Assembly: GCA_026393655.1 (NCBI GenBank)
Contig: JAPKZT010000054.1
Location: 1-13,757 of the forward strand
From: Actinomycetota bacterium
GTDB taxonomy: Bacteria; Actinomycetota; Acidimicrobiia; Acidimicrobiales; Ilumatobacteraceae
Reading direction: 5' to 3'
Length of the DNA stretch: 13,757 bases
Shown: piece after piece, positions 1 to 6,285 of the stretch
Position numbering within the stretch: the first letter of the stretch is position 1
How the letters are laid out: every line of letters starts with the position of its first letter
Program-made: the position numbers and the translations under genes
The notes under the pieces: model-generated
Seen by the model: the letters and a program-made list of their open reading frames with translations, nothing else
Databases searched by the model: none
Told to the model about the DNA's origin: nothing

Positions 1-42
1 GCAGAAAATCGCCCATTGCGCGTTCGTCGTCGAACTAATTAA
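1..42 (+). CDS. Possible 3' tail of an upstream gene (partial)
   Basis: Frame 1 is open from the window edge to a TAA at 40-42 and would encode a short basic tail ending RVRRRTN. The other two forward frames also stay open to stops at 36-45, so the frame cannot be fixed from 13 codons. If real, the gene would converge on the oxygenase that ends at 63. No function can be given. Confidence 0.22.
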   Translation, partial: AENRPLRVRRRTN

Positions 43-62
43 CTAGTTAACTAACTAGACAA
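33..62. repeat. AT-rich AACTA-repeated intergenic patch with 12-bp palindrome
   Basis: The motif AACTA recurs several times here and a perfect 12-bp palindrome, TTAACTAGTTAA, sits at 39-50. Stop codons fall in all frames. There is no GC-rich stem followed by a T run, so it does not look like an intrinsic terminator. The octamer CTAGTTAA at 43-50 recurs at 662-669 on the other side of the oxygenase gene. Role unknown. Confidence 0.4.
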
Positions 63-647
63 CTAGCTATTAATAATCGGCAATTCAAACCAGACCGTTG
101 CGCTGTACTTGATGCCTTGAGTAATCGGTGTACTGAGATGTGGATGCGTGACCAAACTTGGCCATGCCAACATATGACCGACCGGTATTTCGCGATTTGA
201 AAATTTTTGACGCGGAAACTCAAGTTCAGCGCCTTCGTAATCATTGTTAAGTTTTATGCTTGCCGAAACTTGGGCGATGTCATGATGTAACCGCAATTCT
301 TCTTGCTGACCAACTTCATATTTGATTACAAAAACATCTTGGATTCCGTGGTAATCAATGAGTGGCCAATGCTCTTGAAGTTGAGGCCAAAGTCGAGCAC
401 CAAAATCGTTCTGAACGTTTTCAAACAACCGTGGGCTAATCATTGCCAGTGAAATTTCATTGCCTGGCACCGGGTCTCCATCAGTCGCCGCGAAACTGTC
501 AATGGCTTGAGTCGCGCGAATAATCGTTGCACAGAACTCTTCTGTCCAACATGACATCACCAATAATTCATCAGCAACTTTTTTCACTTTGTTTGAGTTG
601 TCAACGACGTTGATGTAACCAAAGAGTTGTTCAAAGTCAGATGACAT
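63..647 (-). CDS. 2-oxoglutarate/Fe(II)-dependent oxygenase, prolyl-4-hydroxylase-like
   Basis: 194-residue soluble protein. The C-terminal half carries the double-stranded beta-helix signature of the P4H/PKHD-type 2OG oxygenases: HxD at H121-D123, a distal iron-binding His at H170, and K180 ten residues later as the expected 2OG-carboxylate ligand. A conserved EGAELEFP segment lies between (residues 138-145). Family members hydroxylate amino-acid side chains or small molecules using O2 and 2OG; the substrate here cannot be read from sequence. The N-terminal 60 residues show no recognised domain. The ATG at 647 is chosen because an AGGGAG ribosome-binding site (663-658) lies 10 nt upstream, one of few Shine-Dalgarno sites in the window. 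It is transcribed away from the polysaccharide genes, so a role in modifying the glycan or a cell-surface protein is only suggested by position. Confidence 0.85.
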   Translation of the reverse strand: MSSDFEQLFGYINVVDNSNKVKKVADELLVMSCWTEEFCATIIRATQAIDSFAATDGDPVPGNEISLAMISPRLFENVQNDFGARLWPQLQEHWPLIDYHGIQDVFVIKYEVGQQEELRLHHDIAQVSASIKLNNDYEGAELEFPRQKFSNREIPVGHMLAWPSLVTHPHLSTPITQGIKYSATVWFELPIINS

Positions 648-665
648 TCCGTTGATTCTCCCTAG

Positions 666-693
666 TTAATAACTGCTTAATAACTGCCGTCAA
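666..693 (-). promoter_or_regulatory. Candidate promoter of the oxygenase gene, built on an 11-bp tandem repeat
   Basis: Reading on the minus strand, a -35-like TTGACG (693-688) is followed after 16 bp by TATTAA (671-666), a 4/6 match to the -10 consensus. The spacer and -10 consist of two perfect head-to-tail copies of GCAGTTATTAA (687-677 and 676-666). Copies one helical turn apart suit a dimeric or cooperative DNA-binding protein. The -10 is weak, so both promoter and operator calls are tentative. Confidence 0.4.
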
Positions 694-736
694 TACCTTC
701 GTGTCTTTAACGGTATCTCAAACATTTCACTCGATC

Positions 737-771
737 TTGTGCAAACTATCCCACTGATAGCCTTAATCTTT
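737..771 (+). promoter_or_regulatory. Candidate leaderless promoter of the Wzz-like gene
   Basis: An extended -10, TG-A-TAGCCT (755-763), lies 8 nt before the ATG at 772, with a weak -35-like TTGTGC at 737-742 and a 15-bp spacer. Transcription would start at or next to the start codon. The match is weaker than at the other leaderless genes of the window. Confidence 0.3.
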
Positions 772-1968
772 ATGGCTCCAATAGAAATAATGCGGAATAG
801 ATTCACTGATTCTGAAGCAATACTTCGAGTAATCTCAAAAAAATGGTGGATTGTTCCACTCACCATGCTGCTGGGCCTGACTTTAATGTTTTTGCAAGAA
901 TCTGATCTACAAACTTCACCTCGATATTTTTCTCTGACTAAGACATACGAACCGCTCGATGAAGCTGGGCCGCTTTCGATTGTTGGGCTAGACCCTTCAT
1001 TAATTAAGCCATTCCCTAGTGAAGAAAACCAGTTATCGATCTTGTTGAACAACGAATCGCAAAAAGAGATCCTTGCCAAAATTAAAGGCGAAGTTGAAGT
1101 CTCTGTGACTCGATCTGAGCCGAACTTCTCGCTCACTTCATCGCAGGGAGCCGAAGGTAAGAATCAATTCTCTTTTGTCTCTTATGGCAGTTCTTCATAT
1201 TCTTTTGCTTGTGTAGAAAATGATCCGCTTAATTGTGACGCAGCCATTGATGCCTTTGTCGCGAAACTAGTTTCGATTCGCGCTGAGGCAACAAAGTCGG
1301 GTCTGCAAAACTCAATTACGTTAATCGACTCGTTACTCAAGTCGCCAAACAATATCTCGACGACGACGAATGAAAAACTCTCGCTTCAACGTTCAGCACT
1401 GAACAAGTCAATTGAACTAGTGACTGGAGCAGTAAAACTCATTGGTATCAGTCAGTATTCTGGAGGCGCAGAAGTAACTTCGGTCAATAAATCTACATAT
1501 TTGTTCGGTTTACTTATCGGCCTCGTCCTTGGGTGCTTAATTTTGCTTCAACTGATTTTTAGTGATGGCAAGATTAGAGGGGCAAAGCAATTAGTGAACT
1601 TAGTCGGTTACAAACAGTTTCTCGGTGAATTGTCAGCAAAAAATCAATCTATTTCACTGCAGCACCTCGCAGCAGCAATTCAAGCGGCGCACACGATAAA
1701 GAAATCTACAATTTTGCGACTTGTTGCAATTGGTGATGACGCTAATAGTGAGCAAACAAAGAAATCTTTAGTCAAAATTTTGTCTTGCAAGATAATTTCA
1801 GCTGGTCAGGTTAAATCACTAGACGCAAAGTCTCTTGCTCCTGCAGCTGATTCACCAGTAATTTTGCTGGCGAAAAAACACCGCAGTGAGAGTTCTGAGT
1901 TGCAAAACGCTTGGACAGTTGTAGAGAAATCTGGTAATAACATTCTTGGTGTAATTCTTGTTGGTTAA
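772..1968 (+). CDS. Wzz/chain-length-determinant-type polysaccharide copolymerase with degenerate BY-kinase-like tail
   Basis: 398 residues from the ATG at 772. Layout is that of a polysaccharide copolymerase: a short cytoplasmic N terminus with SKKWW (22-26), TM1 at about 25-42, an extracytoplasmic region of about 200 residues with a helical stretch near 160-225, TM2 at about 242-263, and a cytoplasmic tail of about 130 residues. Family members set chain length of surface glycans in the membrane. The tail resembles the Rossmann-like BY-kinase (CpsD/Wzc-C) fold and ends with LGVILVG, as those domains do, but no Walker A GKS/T loop is present: the equivalent loop reads AIGDDANSEQTKKS (319-332). 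No Tyr-rich tail exists either. Start is uncertain: GTG 739 extends the frame but adds an odd hydrophobic leader, and ATG 790 would also give a normal Wzz N terminus. The dehydratase gene follows after 6 nt, so the two are one operon. Confidence 0.75.
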   Translation: MAPIEIMRNRFTDSEAILRVISKKWWIVPLTMLLGLTLMFLQESDLQTSPRYFSLTKTYEPLDEAGPLSIVGLDPSLIKPFPSEENQLSILLNNESQKEILAKIKGEVEVSVTRSEPNFSLTSSQGAEGKNQFSFVSYGSSSYSFACVENDPLNCDAAIDAFVAKLVSIRAEATKSGLQNSITLIDSLLKSPNNISTTTNEKLSLQRSALNKSIELVTGAVKLIGISQYSGGAEVTSVNKSTYLFGLLIGLVLGCLILLQLIFSDGKIRGAKQLVNLVGYKQFLGELSAKNQSISLQHLAAAIQAAHTIKKSTILRLVAIGDDANSEQTKKSLVKILSCKIISAGQVKSLDAKSLAPAADSPVILLAKKHRSESSELQNAWTVVEKSGNNILGVILVG

Positions 1969-1974
1969 GAAATT

Positions 1975-3825
1975 ATGAACGTAAATCAGACGTCTCGAAA
2001 CCGCTTGCGGCTAACCGCCGAAAGATTTGGGAACTCTAGAAGTTTTCACTCAATCACCAGTACAACTCAATTCGTATTAGATATTTTGGCCTGGGTGCTA
2101 GCAGTGACAATTGCGCTTGTAATGCGGTCTTATCTGCAGGCCGCACCTGAAATCAGTAAAATTGTCAAAGACACCCTGCTTCGCGTGTTACCAATGGTCT
2201 CAGTAGTCCAGGCCCTAACAGGATACATCGTCGGAATTTATCGACGCCGATGGCGCTATGGAAGCTTTGACGAAGTTAAGGGCTTGATTTTGTCAGCACT
2301 GATCACGACGATAGTTCTATGGGTGATCCGATTTTTTGATACATCCGTAGATGCGTTTCCACGCAGTGCAATTATTGCCGGTGGAATACTCGGTTTGTTT
2401 TTTACTACTGCTAGTCGTTACACATGGCGCTTAATACGAGAACAGCTTCGACGACCATCTGCTCAAAACTCAACCAAGCTGATTATCTACGGTGCTGGCG
2501 AAGGTGGAATTCAAATCGTCAACACAATGCTTCGTAATCCAAATTCACAGTATTTGCCAGTTGCGTTTTTAGATGACAATCCCAAAACTCATCGCTTGCG
2601 CATTTCTGGTGTTCCCGTACTTGGTGGTCGCAATGAAATCGCAAAAGTAACTCAGAGAACAGGCGCGTCGACGTTGTTAATTGCAATTCCATCTGCAGAC
2701 TCAACAGTTGTCAACGAAATTGTCGGAATAGCCCGCGAATCAAAACTTAACGTGAAGATTTTGCCAGTGGTGCAAAGTCTTGATGAGCGCCAAGTAGACG
2801 CTGCAGATATTCGCGATTTGACTGACGAAGACTTACTTGGCAGGCGACGCGTGAAAATTAATCTTGACGAAATTTCGGATTATCTCGTCAACCGCCGCGT
2901 TCTCGTAACAGGTGCTGGAGGAAGCATCGGTAGTGAACTTTGTCGGCAACTCGTTCGATTTAACCCTTCCGAGATAATTATGCTCGATCGAGACGAAAGC
3001 GCCCTACACGAAGTGCAGCTTTCTATTTATGGTCGTGCATTGCTTGATACGCCTCAAACCGTTCTGGCTGATCTTCGAGATGAACGAGCAATCAATGAAG
3101 TATTTGACAGCCGTAAACCACAAGTCGTATTTCACGCCGCGGCATTGAAGCACCTTCCATTGTTAGAGCGATATCCACACGAGGCATATCAAACAAATGT
3201 TCTCGGAACGGCGACAGTTCTTAATGCGGCTCAACGAACCGGTGTTGAAGTGTTCGTGAATATCTCGACCGACAAAGCTGCCAATCCGATCAGCGTGCTT
3301 GGTTTTTCAAAAAAAATCGCCGAGCGCCTCACGGCAGATGTGGCTTCGCGCACTAAACAAGGAAAATACATTTCAGTACGTTTTGGAAATGTCTTAGGTT
3401 CTCGCGGAAGTGTGCTGATGTCTTTTCGAGATCAAATTGCAAAAGGTGGGCCGGTGACAGTCACGCATCGCGGTGTTACTCGTTACTTCATGACTATTTC
3501 TGAGGCTGTGCAACTTGTAGTGCAAGCGGGTGCAATCGGTCGCACTGGCGAAGTTTTGGTTCTCGATATGGGTAAGCCAGTAAACATTCATGATGTCGCC
3601 GAACAACTCGTTAAAAACAGTGGCAAGCCAATCAAAATTGAAGTTGTTGGGCTCCGTGTCGGAGAAAAAGTGCACGAAGAACTTTTCGCAGAAGGTGAAA
3701 CTGACGAACGGCCGCGCCACCCACTAATTTCGCATGTTGCAGCCAAACCGATTAATCAAACCAGTCTGACGAAAAACCCAAACGATTCTCGTGAACTTAT
3801 GATCAAACTTACGCAGGAGAAATAG
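1975..3825 (+). CDS. Membrane-bound nucleotide-sugar 4,6-dehydratase (PglF/WbpM/CapD family)
   Basis: 616 residues, normal full length for the long membrane-bound form. About four TM helices lie in residues 33-150, followed by a CoA-binding-like Rossmann domain (YGAGEGG, 172-178) and a catalytic extended-SDR domain with the NAD(P) motif TGAGGSIG (312-319). The catalytic segment STDKAANP (431-438) supplies D433 and K434; K446 is the SDR lysine; RFGNVLGSRGSV (469-480) is the typical substrate loop. Characterised relatives convert UDP-GlcNAc to UDP-4-keto-6-deoxy-GlcNAc, the entry to bacillosamine or QuiNAc/FucNAc-type sugars. At the position of the SDR Tyr (Met in WbpM/PglF) this protein has L442. 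No aminotransferase or acetyltransferase for the next steps is in the window. It starts 6 nt after the preceding stop without a Shine-Dalgarno site, suggesting coupled translation, and its last 17 bp overlap the convergent membrane gene. Confidence 0.9.
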   Translation: MNVNQTSRNRLRLTAERFGNSRSFHSITSTTQFVLDILAWVLAVTIALVMRSYLQAAPEISKIVKDTLLRVLPMVSVVQALTGYIVGIYRRRWRYGSFDEVKGLILSALITTIVLWVIRFFDTSVDAFPRSAIIAGGILGLFFTTASRYTWRLIREQLRRPSAQNSTKLIIYGAGEGGIQIVNTMLRNPNSQYLPVAFLDDNPKTHRLRISGVPVLGGRNEIAKVTQRTGASTLLIAIPSADSTVVNEIVGIARESKLNVKILPVVQSLDERQVDAADIRDLTDEDLLGRRRVKINLDEISDYLVNRRVLVTGAGGSIGSELCRQLVRFNPSEIIMLDRDESALHEVQLSIYGRALLDTPQTVLADLRDERAINEVFDSRKPQVVFHAAALKHLPLLERYPHEAYQTNVLGTATVLNAAQRTGVEVFVNISTDKAANPISVLGFSKKIAERLTADVASRTKQGKYISVRFGNVLGSRGSVLMSFRDQIAKGGPVTVTHRGVTRYFMTISEAVQLVVQAGAIGRTGEVLVLDMGKPVNIHDVAEQLVKNSGKPIKIEVVGLRVGEKVHEELFAEGETDERPRHPLISHVAAKPINQTSLTKNPNDSRELMIKLTQEK

Positions 3826-5161
3826 TTTTAGTTGATACATCTGCGTTTTCGTCAGGCTGATATCCAATCATCGACGAAACTAGCAACACCAACATGAAGT
3901 GGTTGCCGATTATAAAACTCTCCTGAGTTGAGGCTGCAATCACGAACCAAGTTGCCGCAAAAGCCCACTGTCCAGAAATTTCTGAACAAACAGATCCAAG
4001 TTGTCGCGCACCGCTCCAGATAATTGCAACTACCAAAAGAGTCGCGCCAATAATTCCGCCACCGAGTAAAACATCCATCATTGCGCTGTGCGACCAATAA
4101 TTATTCGTCAGAGCCCACCAAAATTCACGATCATGGAAAAATTGTTGGGTCCGCCAAGCCGACATCCAACCCCAACCAATTATCGGTTTATCTTTAAATC
4201 CACTCCAACTAAAACTCCATAAAACTTCGCGTCCATTAAAATCAATTTTTCTTCCCAGCCGATTGAGTAACACACTCTGAAATTGAAACCCAAACCATGT
4301 CAACATAACCGTGCCAAATAAAAAACTGGTATAAACCACTCGCAGCATCTGTCTCGGTGAAATGTTTTTGCGCCGTTGCCACCAGCGAATTACTGTCCAA
4401 AATAACCACACAAGACCAAAAACGATTATCGCCCCTAGCGAAGTTGACGAGCCACTGCGAACCAGCAAATAGCTATCAAACAAAGTAACAACTATTAAAG
4501 CCAACGCAAATGCAATCCACCATTTCGGGCGACGAACCAAAACGACCCACAACAAAGCTGCTGCTGCTAACAAACCTAACGCCGCGGGTGGCGCAAGAGA
4601 ATTTCTGTTGAAGTAGATGCCGACCCACTTTCCATCTTCTGGCTGAACAGACCCAGACCAATTTTGATGCACTGCAAACCAAGAGAAAATCAAACCTGGC
4701 TGCATCGCTATACAAAATAAAGTTAACTGCTCAATCAACCTGAAACTTCTGGCAACATATAAACCGACTGCGCATGTCAAAACAAGTGTTACCGATTCAA
4801 AAACTGTATTACTGCTTGATGTGGCCCAGAGAGTAGAGAACAACATCCAACTGACAAACAAAAGTAGTAATCCGATCGGCCCCTTTAATAAGTTTTTAGA
4901 AATTCCGCGACGCACAAGTAAAAATACCGCTGGTGCCTGAATAAGGATGTAAGTAGCAAATTTCGTAATCTCAATCGCTCTTGGGTCAACTTGACTACTG
5001 CCTTCCCAGATCTTGTTAACTGGTCCTTGCGTTAAAGTTCCGAGCAGGGTTACGACATATACGTATTCAAGCCAATGCCACAGACGCGCGGAGTTTATTT
5101 GAAGCGATTGCATTACTAAAGAATCTATCTCAGACCGATTGTTGGTGACTTCTTGCGACAT
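3809..5161 (-). CDS. O-antigen ligase / Wzy-like polytopic membrane protein (Wzy_C family)
   Basis: 450 residues from the ATG at 5161, with about 10-12 hydrophobic helices. Family hallmarks are GIYFNRNSLAP (181-191), matching the G-x-F/Y-x-H/N-K/R-N motif of WaaL/ExoQ/Wzy_C proteins; SGSSTSLG (236-243); GRE-x2-LW (310-315) with KPIIGWGW (325-332); and HSAMMDVLLGGGIIGA (358-373), the periplasmic-loop and helix motif carrying the key His. Relatives transfer or polymerise undecaprenyl-linked glycans on the outer face of the membrane; ligase and polymerase cannot be told apart from sequence. The frame extends upstream to a TTG at 5212, but that would overlap the divergent gene. The ATG at 5161 lies 6 nt after a TTTAAT -10, fitting a leaderless start. 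Transcribed alone on the minus strand, tail-to-tail with the dehydratase. Confidence 0.85.
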   Translation of the reverse strand: MSQEVTNNRSEIDSLVMQSLQINSARLWHWLEYVYVVTLLGTLTQGPVNKIWEGSSQVDPRAIEITKFATYILIQAPAVFLLVRRGISKNLLKGPIGLLLLFVSWMLFSTLWATSSSNTVFESVTLVLTCAVGLYVARSFRLIEQLTLFCIAMQPGLIFSWFAVHQNWSGSVQPEDGKWVGIYFNRNSLAPPAALGLLAAAALLWVVLVRRPKWWIAFALALIVVTLFDSYLLVRSGSSTSLGAIIVFGLVWLFWTVIRWWQRRKNISPRQMLRVVYTSFLFGTVMLTWFGFQFQSVLLNRLGRKIDFNGREVLWSFSWSGFKDKPIIGWGWMSAWRTQQFFHDREFWWALTNNYWSHSAMMDVLLGGGIIGATLLVVAIIWSGARQLGSVCSEISGQWAFAATWFVIAASTQESFIIGNHFMLVLLVSSMIGYQPDENADVSTKTISPA

Positions 5162-5167
5162 AGTTGT

Positions 5168-5173
5168 ATTAAA
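5168..5173 (-). promoter_or_regulatory. -10 box of the ligase-type gene
   Basis: TTTAAT on the minus strand, 6 nt before the ATG at 5161, so the transcript would begin at the start codon. No good -35 is visible. Position 2 of the hexamer is off-consensus, which lowers confidence. Confidence 0.4.
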
Positions 5174-5182
5174 TAACTTGAT

Positions 5183-5188
5183 TACAAT
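5183..5188 (+). promoter_or_regulatory. -10 box of the first coiled-coil/GT/wzt operon
   Basis: TACAAT (5/6 match to TATAAT) ends 6 nt before the GTG at 5195, predicting a leaderless mRNA starting on the GTG. No clear -35. It faces the minus-strand -10 at 5168-5173 within a 33-bp divergent gap. Confidence 0.6.
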
Positions 5189-5194
5189 GACTAT

Positions 5195-5554
5195 GTGACC
5201 ATTGCTGATCAAGACTACGAAAAACTATTGACCGAAGTAATCAATGAAGTCAATGCGGTACGCAACAAATACGACGCATTTAGTCAATACACCGAGTCCA
5301 AGATCGCCGATTACGTCAACCAACGTAAGCAACTCAACGACCGAATCGAACAACAAATGCGAGATCTTGCTGTAACGAATGCGCAGCGAGCTCAAATACA
5401 AGCTGAACTAGTCGCCAGCACATTGCGTGCCGATAAATTTCTTACCCAACGTGACAAAGCCCGCAGTCGGGTTAAATTTCTAGAAGCATCTCGTGCATAT
5501 CGCCTAGAGCAAAAACTCCGGAGTTTGGTTCCACAGTTTTTACGATCAAAGTAA
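5195..5554 (+). CDS. Small coiled-coil protein paired with a glycosyltransferase (copy A)
   Basis: 119 residues, charged and almost wholly alpha-helical. Residues 8-95 show heptad-like spacing of hydrophobic residues in a Gln/Arg/Lys/Glu/Asp-rich background, typical of coiled coil. The C-terminal 25 residues change character: LEASRAYRLEQKLRSLVPQFL (96-116, overall) is an amphipathic, basic tail resembling the S-x-S-W-R-L...P-L-R segment that follows coiled coils in large multidomain bacterial glycosyltransferases. No signal peptide, TM helix or catalytic motif. It starts with GTG directly behind a TACAAT box, heads an operon with the glycosyltransferase 3 nt downstream and then wzt. A second gene of the same design lies at 8356-8760. 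A scaffold, membrane-association or chain-length role is inferred; I know of no named family for it. Confidence 0.75.
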   Translation: MTIADQDYEKLLTEVINEVNAVRNKYDAFSQYTESKIADYVNQRKQLNDRIEQQMRDLAVTNAQRAQIQAELVASTLRADKFLTQRDKARSRVKFLEASRAYRLEQKLRSLVPQFLRSK

Positions 5555-5557
5555 ACC

Positions 5558-6283
5558 ATGGTTAAGCAATACCCGGTAATAATCACAGTTCGTGATCGTC
5601 TCACTTGCTTGAAAGAATTGCTGAATTGGCTTGAGTCTGCTGGACAAACTGAGATTTGGCTTTGCGACAACGCCAGCACCTACCCGCCCCTGGTTGAATT
5701 CTTGAGAACAACAAAGCACCACGTGGTTTATAACAATTTTAATCTTGGGCACCGTGCACCATGGTTGAGTGGACTAGTCCCCGAACTTGGACAAGATCGT
5801 TTCTTTATCATTTCTGACCCAGATGTTGTGCCAGATCAAAACACTCCACCTGATGTGTTTGAATTTTTTGAAGCAACCTTTGCTGACACTCCTAAAATTG
5901 ACAAGGTTGGATTCTCTCTGCGGATAGACGATTTGCCTGATCATTACATCCACAAACAAGATGTAATTACTTGGGAGTCGCAATTTTGGCGTAAAAAATT
6001 ATCAAACGGCTTTTATTCTGCGCCGATTGATACAACTTTTGCGATGCATCGACCAGGTGGTGGGCATAAAAATGCAAATTCTTTGCGCAGTGCCCTGCCA
6101 TATACGGCCAGGCATTTGCCGTGGTATTACGATTTAAGAAATCCAACTGCCGAAGACGAGTACTACAACAAACATGCTGACAGTTTGATCACCAACTGGA
6201 ACACCGAAAAACTTCCCGCGTCAGTACTGGCAGTTCTTGTAAAACTTCGCGCCGAAAATGAAGCCAGAAAGCTAGGAAATTAA
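5558..6283 (+). CDS. GT-A-fold glycosyltransferase (GT2-like)
   Basis: 241 residues. The N terminus PVIITVRDR (6-14) with CDNAS (36-40) is a nucleotide-binding GT-A opening, and SDPDVVP (86-92) is the metal-binding DxD motif (D87, D89). The C-terminal half has DTTFAMHRP (158-166) and YTARHLPWYYD (182-192), then DEYYNKHAD (200-208), a signature I recognise from small bacterial surface-glycan glycosyltransferases annotated as GT2-like. It probably moves a sugar from a nucleotide donor to a lipid-linked acceptor at the inner membrane face; donor and linkage unknown. The ATG lies 3 nt after the coiled-coil stop without a Shine-Dalgarno site, so translation is likely coupled. It lacks its own coiled coil or membrane tail, which the preceding small protein may supply. 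Confidence 0.8.
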   Translation: MVKQYPVIITVRDRLTCLKELLNWLESAGQTEIWLCDNASTYPPLVEFLRTTKHHVVYNNFNLGHRAPWLSGLVPELGQDRFFIISDPDVVPDQNTPPDVFEFFEATFADTPKIDKVGFSLRIDDLPDHYIHKQDVITWESQFWRKKLSNGFYSAPIDTTFAMHRPGGGHKNANSLRSALPYTARHLPWYYDLRNPTAEDEYYNKHADSLITNWNTEKLPASVLAVLVKLRAENEARKLGN

Positions 6284-6285
6284 CA

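Noticed and set aside
690..1136. Minus-strand open frame of 148 codons
   Set aside because: Low-complexity Ser-rich product antisense to the Wzz-like gene, whose TM-coil-TM layout is convincing.
4476..4715. Minus-strand open frame of 79 codons inside the ligase-type gene
   Set aside because: Shadow in another frame of a well-supported membrane protein; Cys/Arg/Ser-rich composition with no motif.
5164..5188. TTGTA...TACAA inverted repeat as an operator
   Set aside because: Arms of 5 bp with a 13-nt gap are expected by chance in AT-rich DNA, and one arm is simply the -10 box.
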